Notes: generated by a model from the letters alone, not told the origin. A DNA stretch of 64,000 bases from Aromatoleum diolicum (GCF_012910955.1 NZ_WTVQ01000001.1:124001-188000), one strand, 5' to 3'. Counted from the stretch's first letter, positions 8,701-19,328 are shown. A program made the numbers and translations.

Positions 8701-10695
8701 TCAAAGAGGCTTTACCGATGCTTCCACAAGGGTCGCATCGAATCGTTCGATAAGTTCGCGCACGAAGGGATCGCGCTCCAGTGCTGCGACGGCTTCGATG
8801 TGGCGCGCGCGTCGTTCCGCCTCATCGCGTTGCGCGGGGGTTTCGCCGGCAATCGCACCGATCTCGGCGCGGAGTTTCAGCGGGCTGCCGTACAGCGAAA
8901 CGAGCGCGTCCTGCAGACGGTCGACGAGGCCTGGATTCATGCCAAGCAGATGGCGATGGGCTTCCGAGAGACGCAGGTTGAGAACACCGTCGGCGAAGCC
9001 AAGCCATTCGCAGTGCTGCGCGAATTCGCGCACCATGCCCCCGAGCCCCAGTTTGCGGATGATGCCATGCCAGTCTGCGGCAGCGAAGACGGCTGCGACG
9101 GCGGCCGCCGCGTCTGGCTGAGCGGCATTGGCGAGCTCGACGACCGTCGCCCCGGCTACGCTTGTGGCCGCGGGCACGTTCTCGGCGACCCCAGGCGCCG
9201 GTGGCGGCACCCGCGTCGTCGCAGGCAAGAGTGGGGGCGCGACGGCGGGCGCGGCAGGTGCCGGATTTTCCGTTTCGGCGCGCTCGGCGCCACCGTCCGA
9301 AGCTTGTCCAAGCAGGGCTTCAGGGGGCAGATCTTCCCACGGCGGCACCGAATTCGCTGGCTCGGCGCGCGTTTCGGACGTGGACGGCTGCTTATTGATC
9401 GTTTGTGCCAGAGGCGCGACCTGAACGGCCGCTCGCTCGGGGACGGCAGGACGCACCAGCTGATCGGGCGCAGCCGGCACCCGAGTCACAGGCGCGGCGG
9501 ACTGCACTGCCGCAGGCCCGCGCTGCGCCTCCGCGAGCGGGCGTGGCGGCGGCAGGCCACGCGCCAGCCCGCCGCCGTTGCCGCTGGCAGCAGGGCTCCC
9601 CAGTGCGGCCGGCTGCTCGGGGCGGAAGGCGTGGAGACGCAGGAGCGTCATCGTGAAACCGGCGTAATCGTCCGGCGCGAGCGAGAGCTCGTCGCGGCCG
9701 TGGATCGCGATCTGGTAGGCGAGTTGCAGGAACTCGGCGTCGAAGGCTTCGGTGTAGGGCGCGAGGCGCTGGCGTTCGGCCTCGTCGGCGATGGCGGCGG
9801 GCGCGAATTGCGCGAGCGCGGCGCGGTGCAGCAGCGAGGCAAGTGCCTGCAGCGCGGCGTCGAAGGACAGGCTGCGTGTTTCCATGCGGTCGGCGACCGC
9901 CAGCAGCGCGGTGACATCGCCCGCGACAAGCGCGTCGAGCACGGCGTAGAGGTGATCGTCGCCGACCGTGCCGAGCATGTGGGTGACCTGCTCTTCCTCA
10001 ACTTTGCCGGAACCGTGGGCGATGGCCTGGTCGAGGAGCGACAGCGCATCGCGCATCGAGCCGCTCGCGGCCTTGGCGAGGTGGCGCAGCGCCAGTGCCT
10101 CGAAGGGGATCGCTTCGGCTTCGAGGATGCGCGAGAGGTGGTCGACGATGTGGCCCGGCGGCATCTGCTTGAGGTTGAACTGCAGGCAGCGGCTCAGGAC
10201 GGTGACCGGGATCTTCTGCGGGTCGGTCGTGGCGAGGATGAACTTGACATGCTCGGGCGGCTCTTCGAGGGTCTTGAGCATCGCGTTGAAGGCATGCCCG
10301 GTGAGCATGTGCACTTCATCGATCATGTAGACCTTGTAGCGGCCCTGGACCGGCGCATACACCGCCTTGTCCAGGAGCGCGGCCATGTCCTCGACGCCGC
10401 GGTTCGACGCCGCATCCATCTCGACGTAGTCGGGGAAGCGGTCGGCGTCGATCGCCTGGCACGCGGCGCACTGGTTGCAGGGTTCGGCGGTGACGCCTGT
10501 CTCGCAGTTGAGCGCCTTGGCGAGGATGCGCGAAATGGTGGTCTTGCCGACGCCGCGGGTGCCGGTGAACAGCCATGCGTGGTGCAGACGACCGGTGGCG
10601 AGTGCGTGACTGAGCGCGCGGACGACGTGCTCCTGACCGACCAGCGTGGCGAAACTCTTCGGCCGCCACTTGCGTGCGAGAACCTGATAACTCAT
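8701..10695 (-). CDS. dnaX: DNA polymerase III subunit tau/gamma
   Basis: A 664-residue clamp-loader ATPase. The N-terminal AAA+ domain carries Walker A GTRGVGKT (about residues 45-52), a zinc-binding cluster (CETGVTAEPCNQCAAC), Walker B region DEVHML and sensor SRC. Domains II-III follow to about residue 370. A proline/alanine-rich linker and the tau-specific C-terminal part that binds DnaB and the polymerase make up the remainder. The first gene of dnaX-ybaB-recR. Confidence 0.96.
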   Translation of the reverse strand: MSYQVLARKWRPKSFATLVGQEHVVRALSHALATGRLHHAWLFTGTRGVGKTTISRILAKALNCETGVTAEPCNQCAACQAIDADRFPDYVEMDAASNRGVEDMAALLDKAVYAPVQGRYKVYMIDEVHMLTGHAFNAMLKTLEEPPEHVKFILATTDPQKIPVTVLSRCLQFNLKQMPPGHIVDHLSRILEAEAIPFEALALRHLAKAASGSMRDALSLLDQAIAHGSGKVEEEQVTHMLGTVGDDHLYAVLDALVAGDVTALLAVADRMETRSLSFDAALQALASLLHRAALAQFAPAAIADEAERQRLAPYTEAFDAEFLQLAYQIAIHGRDELSLAPDDYAGFTMTLLRLHAFRPEQPAALGSPAASGNGGGLARGLPPPRPLAEAQRGPAAVQSAAPVTRVPAAPDQLVRPAVPERAAVQVAPLAQTINKQPSTSETRAEPANSVPPWEDLPPEALLGQASDGGAERAETENPAPAAPAVAPPLLPATTRVPPPAPGVAENVPAATSVAGATVVELANAAQPDAAAAVAAVFAAADWHGIIRKLGLGGMVREFAQHCEWLGFADGVLNLRLSEAHRHLLGMNPGLVDRLQDALVSLYGSPLKLRAEIGAIAGETPAQRDEAERRARHIEAVAALERDPFVRELIERFDATLVEASVKPL

Positions 10696-10759
10696 GGCGG
10701 GATTCTAGCAGAGCCGACCCCCACCCCATGCAGGCAAGATCCGCGAGAAACGCCCTCTC

Positions 10760-10825
10760 GACTTAGTCCTTATTGAGAGACGCTAAGTCAATTAATTTCT
10801 GCTATCAAACTTTGGGCGGCCCAAA
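10760..10825. other. Two dyads in the gap upstream of dnaX
   Basis: GACTTAG (10760-10766) is inverted as CTAAGTC (10783-10789), and a competing CTCTC/GAGAG pairing overlaps it. Separately, TTTGGGC-g-GCCCAAA (10811-10825) is a perfect 15-base palindrome. Neither has a terminator-like T-run. They lie between dnaX (start 10695) and the 3' end of the patatin gene, in the only AT-rich part of that gap, so regulatory use at dnaX is possible. Confidence 0.4.
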
Positions 10826-10915
10826 TCGTTAATCCGGTCCGGTTTTCACCGCTCCCCGGCGATAGCGGGAGCCCGCACCATGATCGGCAAGGTCGCCGGC
10901 GTCCGGCGGCGGCCT

Positions 10916-13132
10916 TCACTGCGGCTGACCGACTTGCAGGTAGTAGCGCACCTCGCCAAGCTCCGGCGAATAGCTTGCGCCGAGGTAGACCGGGCCGAGC
11001 ACGGTGTCGGCGCCGAGGAACAGCGAGACGGCGCGACGGTTGCCCGGGTCCGGCGTCAGCGAACTGCCGTAGTTGCGCAGGGTGGCCCATTCGGCGGTGG
11101 CGCCGGCATACACGCCGAGCCCGAGTGCGTCGGGCAGACGCGTGATCTGGCGGAGGTAGGCGGCACTTGCCAGCGCCACCTGGTCGCCGGCCAGTTCGCC
11201 GTAGCGATAGCCGGAGAGGCGGAACGGCCCGCCCAGCAGCGTGCGTCCGACCTCGGGCAGGTCATGGTCGGGACTGCCGGCCAACATGCCGCGCAACTGC
11301 CAGATGTTGGGACCGAACGAGACCGCTGCGTTGCTGTCGAGTTCGGTGAACAGGTAGCGCTCGTCGGCGCCAAAGGACGGCGAGTGCAGTTCCGCGCGCA
11401 GGCGCGCGGCGTAGCCGCGACGCGGGAAGAACGGGCTGTCGAGACGGTCGAGCACGGCGCTGGCCTGCAGCCAGCCGTCCTCGATGTGGCGCTCGGGATA
11501 CAGCTCCGGCCCCGACACGACTTCCGACCAGCGCCGGCCGCGCCGCCAGCCTGCACGCAGTTCGCCCCACATGCCGACCTCGTAGCCGGCATCGAGGCCG
11601 AACAGCCCGCCGCGCTCCTTGTTTTCCGACAGCTTGCGGCCATCAACGAAGACCGGCAGCACGCGGTTGAAAAGTTCGAACGACGGTGCGACGAACCATC
11701 CGCTATCCAGATCGAAGGGCTGAAATAATTCGGACCGCAGCCGGTTGGTGGTGCCGAGCTGCATGTCGACGTCCCAGCGCCCGCCGCGGGTGTTGAGCCA
11801 GCGGCGCGAGAAGCCGGCATAGACACCGACTTGCGAATCGCCTTCGAAATCGGCGGAGAAGCCGCCGCCGAAGCGCAGCAGATTGGGACCGGAGGCTTTC
11901 TCGTCGGCCTCGATCTGCACGGTCGCGCGCGGGCCGTCGTGCAGCACGCTGTAGCGCAGGCGGTCGAAGTCGCCGCGCTCGTAGATGCGCCCGATGTCCT
12001 GCTCTAGCCGGCGCGCGTCGAGCGGTTCGCCGACCTTCTGCGCCATGGCCGTGTCGAACAGGCGCTCGGGGACGACCTTCAGGCCGTCGATCTTCACCGC
12101 CGTCACCGTCGGTGCGGGCCTTTTCCAGCGGATCTGGCGCAAGGCCTGCCATTTCGCATAGGTTTCGGCATCGACGCTGAAGCGCGACAGGGAAGCGGAC
12201 TGGCGCAAAGCGGCTTCGGTGCCGGGCGGGATGGTTTCGAGCACGCGGTCGAAATCGCGCGAGCTGACATTCGGCAGGTTGACCTGGATCAGCGCGTCGT
12301 CGGGACCGAGGCGCTGGAGCTGCTGGCGGACGTTCTGTTCGAGCGCCAGGTTGATCGCCTGCAGCGCGATGTCGGTGGCCGAACGCAGGCGATCGCGAGG
12401 ATGCGGCGGCGTACCCAGATTGACGGCGATGACGCGGCCACCGCACAGCTCGCGGCCGATATCGACCGGCAGGTTCATCACCAGGCCGCCATCGACGAGC
12501 AAGCGGTCGTCGTTCTCGATCGGCAGGAACACGCCGGGCACCGCCATGCTGGCGCGCATCGCCCGCCACAGTGGCCCCTTGTCGAGCAGCACCAGTTCGC
12601 CGGTTTCGAGGTCGGTCGCGACCGCGCGGTAAGGGAGAGACAGGGTGTCGAAGCTGTCGAGGACTTCGGCGCTGCCCGCGAGGCGAGTCAGAAAGCGGTC
12701 CATCGCCTGGCCCGAGATCGCGCTCTGCGGCAGCCGCAGACCGCCGTTGCCGTAGCCCATGACGATCGCCGAACGGTTGCGCGCCCCCTCCTGTTTGTCA
12801 CGGAAGGGCTGATCTTCGCGCGGCACGCTGTTGGCGAACATCTGGCCCCAATCGACGGCATGGATCACGCGCACCATGTCCTCGAGTTCCATCCCCGCGG
12901 CGTATGCGCCACCAACGATGGCGCCCATACTGGTGCCGACGATGCAGTCGACGGGAATGCGCATGTCCTCGAGCACCTTGAGCACGCCGACGTGGGCGAC
13001 ACCGCGCGCACCACCGCCGGACAGCACCAGCGCGACCCCCTCGGGTCGTTCGGGCGGAGCGGCAAAGCCGGCCGCAGAGGTCAGACACAAGAGCAGGAAG
13101 GCGACGGTACGCAGCTTCAAGGGCAGGCTCAT
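10916..13132 (-). CDS. Patatin-like phospholipase with POTRA and Omp85-type outer-membrane barrel (type Vd secretion, PlpD-like)
   Basis: A 738-residue protein in three parts. After a signal peptide (residues 1-25, KLRTVAFLLLCLTSAAGFAA) comes a patatin domain with the oxyanion motif SGGGARG (38-44), nucleophile box GTSMG (Ser68) and catalytic DGG (Asp214). A POTRA-like segment spans about 325-400 (VTAVKIDGLKVVPERLFDTAMAQKVGEPLDARRLEQDIGRIYE). A beta-barrel of the BamA/TamA superfamily runs from about 430 to the C-terminal aromatic strand EVRYYLQVGQPQ. This is the layout of PlpD-type self-translocating lipases. The start at 13132 is set by the signal peptide; the longer frame to 13291 runs into the 4.5S RNA gene. 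Confidence 0.9.
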   Translation of the reverse strand: MSLPLKLRTVAFLLLCLTSAAGFAAPPERPEGVALVLSGGGARGVAHVGVLKVLEDMRIPVDCIVGTSMGAIVGGAYAAGMELEDMVRVIHAVDWGQMFANSVPREDQPFRDKQEGARNRSAIVMGYGNGGLRLPQSAISGQAMDRFLTRLAGSAEVLDSFDTLSLPYRAVATDLETGELVLLDKGPLWRAMRASMAVPGVFLPIENDDRLLVDGGLVMNLPVDIGRELCGGRVIAVNLGTPPHPRDRLRSATDIALQAINLALEQNVRQQLQRLGPDDALIQVNLPNVSSRDFDRVLETIPPGTEAALRQSASLSRFSVDAETYAKWQALRQIRWKRPAPTVTAVKIDGLKVVPERLFDTAMAQKVGEPLDARRLEQDIGRIYERGDFDRLRYSVLHDGPRATVQIEADEKASGPNLLRFGGGFSADFEGDSQVGVYAGFSRRWLNTRGGRWDVDMQLGTTNRLRSELFQPFDLDSGWFVAPSFELFNRVLPVFVDGRKLSENKERGGLFGLDAGYEVGMWGELRAGWRRGRRWSEVVSGPELYPERHIEDGWLQASAVLDRLDSPFFPRRGYAARLRAELHSPSFGADERYLFTELDSNAAVSFGPNIWQLRGMLAGSPDHDLPEVGRTLLGGPFRLSGYRYGELAGDQVALASAAYLRQITRLPDALGLGVYAGATAEWATLRNYGSSLTPDPGNRRAVSLFLGADTVLGPVYLGASYSPELGEVRYYLQVGQPQ

Positions 13133-13265
13133 GAACGTAGTGCGCGACGATAGTGCGCCCAAGATACCGCATCGGGATTGGCGCGCGCGACGCGCGTAAC
13201 GCACGGTTTCCAGGCGCACAAATTGAAACGGGCGCCCCGTTGCCGGAGGCGCCCGTTCGATGTCT

Positions 13266-13371
<106 letters not shown>

Positions 13372-13426
13372 CGCGATTGTACCAGCTAATGCGGCCGCTG
13401 CACGCTCCCCGTGATGCAGTGCGGGA

Positions 13427-15118
13427 TCAGCCCTTCAGTTCGGGGAAGTCTTCCTCGAAGAACTCCAGCGCACCGCGAACGGTGGAGCTGTCCTTGCCTT
13501 CCTCGCTCTTGCGCAGTTCGACGCGGCGGATCTTGCCCGAGATGGTCTTCGGCAGATCGGAGAATTCCAGGCGGCGGATACGCTTGTACGGGGCGAGCTT
13601 GTCGCGCGTGAAGGCGAAGATGTCCTTCGCGAGTTCCTTCGTCGGCTCGAAGCCGGCGGCGAGGATCACGTAGGCCTTGGGCACGGCCAGACGCACCGGA
13701 TCGGGACTCGGGACGACGGCGGCTTCGGCGACCGCGGGGTGCTCGATTAGCACGGATTCGAGTTCGAACGGGCTGATGCGGTAGTCGGACGCCTTGAACA
13801 CGTCGTCGGCGCGCCCGACGTAGGTGATGTAACCCTCTTCGTCGATGTTCGCGACGTCGCCGGTGCGGTAGTGGCCGTCACGCATGGCTTCGGCGGTCTT
13901 GGCTTCGTCGCCGGCGTAGCCGAGCATCAGGCCGACCGGGCGCTTGGCGAGCACCAGGCTGATCTCGCCTTCATCGGTGGGCTTGCTGTCGGCGTCGAGC
14001 AGCGCGATCGTGTAGCCAGGCAGCGGACGGCCCATCGAACCGGGCTTGAGCAACTGCCCCGGCGTGTTGCCGATCTGCGCGGTGGTCTCGGTCTGGCCGA
14101 AACCGTCGCGGATCGTGATGCCCCAGGCCTTCTTGACCTGCTCGATCACTTCCGGATTGAGCGGTTCGCCGGCGCCGATCAGTTCGCGCAGCTTGGTCTT
14201 CACCGAGGCGAGATCCTGCTGGATCAGCATGCGCCACACGGTCGGGGGCGCGCACATCGTGGTGATCTCGAACTTCACCAGCACATCGAGCAGCGCCTTG
14301 GCGTTGAAGCGGTTGTAGTTGTACAGGAACACGCAGGCGCCGGCGTTCCACGGCGCGAAGAAGCAGCTCCAGGCGTGCTTGGCCCAGCCCGGCGAGCTGA
14401 TGTTCATGTGGCGGTCGCCCGGCTGCAGGCCGATCCAGTACATCGTCGACAGGTGGCCGACCGGGTAGGACTGGTGGCTGTGCTCCACGAGCTTGGGCTT
14501 GGAGGTCGTGCCGGAGGTGAAGTACAGCAGCAGCGGGTCGGTGACCTTGGTGACGCCCGACGGGGCGAACTCGGGCGCGGCGGCGTAGGCGTCCTCGAAG
14601 GAGAGCCAGCCATCGGTCGCACCGCCGACACTGACGCGGGTGTAGCTGCCGGCGAGGTCGGCGAACTTGTCAGTGTGGGCCTTGCCGATCACGACGTGCT
14701 TGACCTGGCCGCGTTCGAGGCGGTCGAGCAGGTCATCGGGGGTCAGCAGCGTGGTGGCGGGGATCACGACGGCGCCGAGCTTGATCGCGGCGAGCATGGT
14801 TTCCCACAGCGGCACTTCGTTGCCGAGCATGATCAGGATGCGGTCGCCGCGCGCGACGCCCTGCTCGCGCAGCCAGTTGGCGACGCGGTTCGAACGCGCC
14901 GACATTTCGGCGAAGGAGAGCTTCGCTTCGCGGCCGTCTTCCTCGACGATCCACAGCGCGGGCTTCTCGTTGCCCTTGGCCATGGCGTCGAAATAGTCCA
15001 GCGCCCAGTTGAATTCGGTGAGCTGCGGCCACTGGAAACCGGCGTACGCCGTGGCGTAGTCGGTACGGTTGGCCAGCAGGAAGTCCCGTGCTTTCAGAAA
15101 CTCGGCAACTGCAGTCAT
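13427..15118 (-). CDS. AMP-forming acyl-CoA synthetase (medium-chain acyl-CoA/benzoate-CoA ligase-like)
   Basis: A 563-residue ANL-superfamily enzyme that activates a carboxylic acid to its CoA thioester via an acyl-adenylate. The P-loop motif YFTSGTTSKPK (about residues 199-209), the DGFGQTETT A5 motif, the YRTGDVANIDEEGYITYVGRADDVFKASDYRISPFELE hinge block and the PKTISGKIRR catalytic-lysine motif are all intact. The overall pattern resembles the medium-chain/2-methylbutyryl class rather than acetyl-CoA synthetase. The substrate cannot be read from sequence. It is monocistronic with a striking palindrome about 175 bp upstream. Confidence 0.88.
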   Translation of the reverse strand: MTAVAEFLKARDFLLANRTDYATAYAGFQWPQLTEFNWALDYFDAMAKGNEKPALWIVEEDGREAKLSFAEMSARSNRVANWLREQGVARGDRILIMLGNEVPLWETMLAAIKLGAVVIPATTLLTPDDLLDRLERGQVKHVVIGKAHTDKFADLAGSYTRVSVGGATDGWLSFEDAYAAAPEFAPSGVTKVTDPLLLYFTSGTTSKPKLVEHSHQSYPVGHLSTMYWIGLQPGDRHMNISSPGWAKHAWSCFFAPWNAGACVFLYNYNRFNAKALLDVLVKFEITTMCAPPTVWRMLIQQDLASVKTKLRELIGAGEPLNPEVIEQVKKAWGITIRDGFGQTETTAQIGNTPGQLLKPGSMGRPLPGYTIALLDADSKPTDEGEISLVLAKRPVGLMLGYAGDEAKTAEAMRDGHYRTGDVANIDEEGYITYVGRADDVFKASDYRISPFELESVLIEHPAVAEAAVVPSPDPVRLAVPKAYVILAAGFEPTKELAKDIFAFTRDKLAPYKRIRRLEFSDLPKTISGKIRRVELRKSEEGKDSSTVRGALEFFEEDFPELKG

Positions 15119-15293
15119 ATCCTCTCCTTTCCCAGAAGCAGCGTGCCGGACACCTGTCCGTCACGCGTGATGTACGCCGGCTCGCTCCCCCTGCCCGGCC
15201 CGCCACGCGTCGCGCGGAAAGCAGTGCCCGGGGCCTGTGCGGCTGGCGACTGTGTTTTGATTCGGCAAGCCCGAAAGAGTGCCGGGCGGTATT

Positions 15294-15313
15294 GTGACGT
15301 TGACGTCAACGTC
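15294..15313. promoter_or_regulatory. Perfect 20-bp palindrome upstream of the acyl-CoA synthetase
   Basis: TGACGTTGAC is followed immediately by its exact reverse complement GTCAACGTCA, with a TTGACGTCAA core. It lies between the acyl-CoA synthetase start (15118) and the arxR stop (15344). The form suits an operator for a dimeric regulator such as a TetR- or MerR-type acyl-CoA-responsive repressor. The binding protein is unknown. Confidence 0.6.
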
Positions 15314-15343
15314 ATGCAACCATCCTCGACCTAGGTTGGGGCG

Positions 15344-16674
<1,331 letters not shown>

Positions 16675-16678
<4 letters not shown>

Positions 16679-18132
16679 GGCGGAGACTCCAGTTCGAGGG
16701 CGACGCGCAGCGGCAATTCGACCGCGAACACCGTGAGCCCCGGTTCGCTCTGCACCGAGATGTGCCCGTCGAGCTCGTTGACGATCTGGTAGGTGATCCA
16801 AAGCCCCAGCCCATGTCCGCCGTTGGCATCGCCGACGAAGGGCTCGAACAGGTAGGGCAGGCGCGATGCTTCGATGTGGCGGCCGTCGTTGCGCACCGCC
16901 ATCGTCATGCCTTCGGCGGTGACACCGATGTCGCAGGCGACGGTGCCGCCCGGCTCGACTGCGTGCAGCGCGTTGAGCACCAGGTTGATCAGCACCTGCC
17001 GCACGAGCGTCGCCGGCAGCGGAATCTCGTCGGGCAGATCGCAGTTCCACAGCAGCGCCGCGGATTTCTTCGCGGCTTCCGGCTTGAGCAGGATATGCAC
17101 GTCCTCGATGTCCTGCGGCCCGAGCGGGTGGCTCGGCGCCTTGGCCTCGACCAGCAGTGCCGACACGGTGTCACGGATCTGCAAGAGGCCGCGCTCGAGC
17201 AGCGACATCGTGCGGGCGGCCAGTTCGGGATCATTGCTGCCGTGGCGCCGGTAGGTGCTGATGGCGTTGAGCATGCCGCCGAGCGGGTTGTTGATCTCGT
17301 GCGCGATGCCGCCGGTGAGCCGGCCGATCGCGGCGAGACGCTCGGAGAACATCATCTCGTGCTCCAGCGCCTGCTTCTCGCGCAACTCGTCGAGCATGCG
17401 CGCGACGGCCCGGCCGACCTGACCGAGCTCGTCCTGCGACTGCTCGAGGCGAATCGCGTCGGCATCGGGAATCTTCGTGCCGACCTGGCCGATACAGTCC
17501 GCCAGATGCACCAGCGGATCGGCCATGCGCCGCCCCCAGTACCACGACACCGGCAGGATCAGCAGCAGCACGACCAAGGTCACCAGCGTCGCGCTGAGCC
17601 ACATGCCGGCAAAGCGCGCCTGCATGAAGCTGCTGGTGTGTTCGAGGATCATGTGGCCAAGGCGCACGCCGTCGGCATCGATCGGCGTGATCACGTACAG
17701 GCGGTCGCCGATCTCGAGGCTGCGCGAATCCGACCCGGCCGCGTCGTCGATCAGGCTGGCGATCTCCCGCGCCGCGTCGCCGCGCTCGTGCAGCGGCAGG
17801 AGGATCGGATAGCGCGCGGGATCGGTGGAGACGTAAATGCGCTCACGCGGGTCGACCAGCGTGATGACGCCGGCCTGGTCGCCGCCGCCCGGCGAGGTCG
17901 CCGCGCGGATGATCTCGAAGGCGCGCCACAGGTCGTCGTGCAGCATTGGCGACACCAGGGTCTGGCTCAGCACCGCGGACCAGCGCGCCGAGCTGTCGAG
18001 CATGTCGCGGCGCAGGTCGCGGTATTCGCGCAGCAACAGCGACGCGGTGAGCACGCTCGCGGTGAGGAACACCAGCACCGTCGCGCGCAGCGGAATCTTG
18101 TAGCGGAAGCTGATGTCGCGGAAGTTCAGCAC
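16675..18132 (-). CDS. arxS: Membrane sensor histidine kinase, ArxS-like
   Basis: A 485-residue kinase. TM1 is at about residues 15-35 and TM2 at about 178-200, bounding a periplasmic sensor region of about 140 residues. A HAMP segment and a coiled linker lead into the dimerisation box GGIAHEINNPLGGMLN (His278). The ATPase domain is at the C-terminus, with the N-box region shortened and a GHGLGLWITYQIV G-box. It presumably reads the state of the periplasmic binding protein ArxX and phosphorylates ArxR. It is the second gene of arxX-arxS-arxR, overlapping arxR. Confidence 0.88.
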
Positions 18133-18143
18133 TCGCCCTCCTC

Positions 18144-19013
18144 CTAGCCGACGGGCTGACCGATGGCCCGCAGCATGCGCTCGATGTCGGCGTACAGGGC
18201 CGGCGAGCCGCCCGTGAAGCGGTCGAGGTTGAGCTGGCGCAGGAAGCGGGCGCCGGCGGGGTCCTCATGCATCGCGAGGAGGATTTGCTGCATGCGCCGA
18301 TGTAGCGCCGGCGACACGGAACGGCCGGTGACGAAGGGCGGAAAGCCGAAGGGTGGCGAACGGTCGGCCACCCGCGTGCGCGATGTCAGCTCGGGGTGGG
18401 TGCGGGCCAGCGTATCCCAGACGTAGCCATCGACCGCGCCGCCGTGCGCCACCGCCAGCGCGACCGCTTCGACGACCTTCTTGTGCGCATAGGTGAAAAA
18501 GCTGCGCCGGAAGAAATTGGCCGGCGAAGTGTTGGCGCGGTTGAGCTGGTAGTGCGGATAGAGGTAGCCGGAGTTCGAATCGGGGTCCGAGAACGCGAAG
18601 ACGCGGTCGCGCAGGTCGGTGACTTTGGTGGTCACGCTGTCGTGCGCGGGCACAATGAGGTAGGAGCGGTACAGCGGCTGCCCCTCGTAGACCGGCACGG
18701 CCAGCAAACGCATCCAGCGCTGCTCGCGCACGTAGGGGTAACCGCACAGCCACGCGAAATGCAGCTTGTCCTGGCGCATCAGTTCGACGATCTCGCGGTA
18801 GCTGCCGCGCTGGATGAACTCGACCTGGCGCCCCATCGCCTGCGCAAGATGATCGCGCCAGGCGCCGAGAAAGCCCACCTGGTCATCGAGGAATACCGGT
18901 GTCAGGCCAATGCGCACCGGCTCCGCGCCGTTCGCGGCGACGGCATGCCCGAAGCGGCCCGCGAGCGCGAGCGCGAGCCCGACCAGTCCGGACAAGGCCT
19001 GACGACGATTCAT
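18144..19013 (-). CDS. arxX: Periplasmic PhnD-type substrate-binding protein, ArxX-like sensor component
   Basis: A 289-residue periplasmic binding protein of the phosphate/phosphite/phosphonate (PhnD-like) class, with signal peptide MNRRQALSGLVGLALALAGRF. Fold motifs are visible: VRIGLTPVFLDDQVGFLGAWRDHLAQAMG, LHFAWLCGYPYV, FAFSDPDSNSGYLYPHYQL and VAHGGAVDGYVWDTLARTHP. There are no transporter genes beside it; instead it heads an operon with a kinase and regulator. This matches ArxX, thought to present As(III) or an oxyanion to ArxS. The start at 19013 is set by the signal peptide. The actual ligand is not readable from sequence. Confidence 0.85.
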   Translation of the reverse strand: MNRRQALSGLVGLALALAGRFGHAVAANGAEPVRIGLTPVFLDDQVGFLGAWRDHLAQAMGRQVEFIQRGSYREIVELMRQDKLHFAWLCGYPYVREQRWMRLLAVPVYEGQPLYRSYLIVPAHDSVTTKVTDLRDRVFAFSDPDSNSGYLYPHYQLNRANTSPANFFRRSFFTYAHKKVVEAVALAVAHGGAVDGYVWDTLARTHPELTSRTRVADRSPPFGFPPFVTGRSVSPALHRRMQQILLAMHEDPAGARFLRQLNLDRFTGGSPALYADIERMLRAIGQPVG

Positions 19014-19088
19014 CACGCAATCCACCCAGCAGCCTTCATCGTTCGGCCCCTCCCCGTCCGGCCCGTCGTACACGGCCCCAAAGAGCGC

Positions 19089-19103
19089 GCAACATTCGTG
19101 CCG
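19089..19103 (-). promoter_or_regulatory. Sigma-54 (-24/-12) promoter of arxXSR
   Basis: On the minus strand cGGCAC-GAATG-TTGC matches the sigma-54 consensus (TGGCAC-N5-TTGCW) at every position except the first T, with correct GG/GC spacing. Transcription would begin about 12 bases on, near 19077, giving a leader of about 64 bases to the arxX start. Confidence 0.75.
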
Positions 19104-19190
19104 TACATCGGACAGCGCGCGGTATCAGGCGGCTGCGCGGTACCGCCGGAGCATCGCGCGAGGGGTGCGCACGCACGGCTAACCCGGTCG

Positions 19191-19206
19191 GTTACCGAAT
19201 CGTAAC
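19191..19206. promoter_or_regulatory. ArxR upstream activating dyad 1
   Basis: GTTAC-CGAATC-GTAAC, a perfect 5-bp inverted repeat with 6-base spacer. Placed between the two divergent promoters, and 43 bp (about four helical turns) from dyad 2. Confidence 0.7.
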
Positions 19207-19233
19207 AAAACCCTGATCGCTGCAGGTGGAAGC

Positions 19234-19249
19234 GTTACCGAACCGTAAC
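19234..19249. promoter_or_regulatory. ArxR upstream activating dyad 2
   Basis: GTTAC-CGAACC-GTAAC, the same inverted repeat and nearly the same spacer as dyad 1. Tandem dyads on the same helix face are what oligomerising NtrC-family activators use. Confidence 0.7.
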
Positions 19250-19293
19250 GGGCCGCCATCGCGCCGAATCAAAAAATGCATTAAATATCAATT

Positions 19294-19306
19294 AATCAAT
19301 AGCTTG
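19294..19306 (+). promoter_or_regulatory. IHF binding site between activator dyads and the arxB' promoter
   Basis: AATCAA-TAGC-TTG matches the IHF consensus WATCAA-N4-TTR exactly and sits in an AT-rich tract in otherwise GC-rich DNA. Its position between the dyads and the -24 box is where IHF bends DNA at sigma-54 promoters. Confidence 0.6.
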
Positions 19307-19313
19307 CAATAAC

Positions 19314-19328
19314 AGGCGCGGATCCTGC
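19314..19328 (+). promoter_or_regulatory. Sigma-54 (-24/-12) promoter of arxB'ABCD
   Basis: aGGCgC-GGATC-cTGC keeps the essential GG and GC dinucleotides at the right spacing, but deviates at three consensus positions. This weaker match is consistent with strict activator dependence. The predicted start near 19340 leaves a leader of about 20 bases before arxB'. Confidence 0.5.

Noticed and set aside
8530-10776. Open frame of 748 codons on the plus strand
   Set aside because: It is the antisense shadow of dnaX; the composition is Arg/Gly/His-rich and it has no recognisable domain.
10811-10825. TTTGGGC-g-GCCCAAA as an intrinsic terminator
   Set aside because: A one-base loop cannot form a hairpin of that stem, and there is no T-run.
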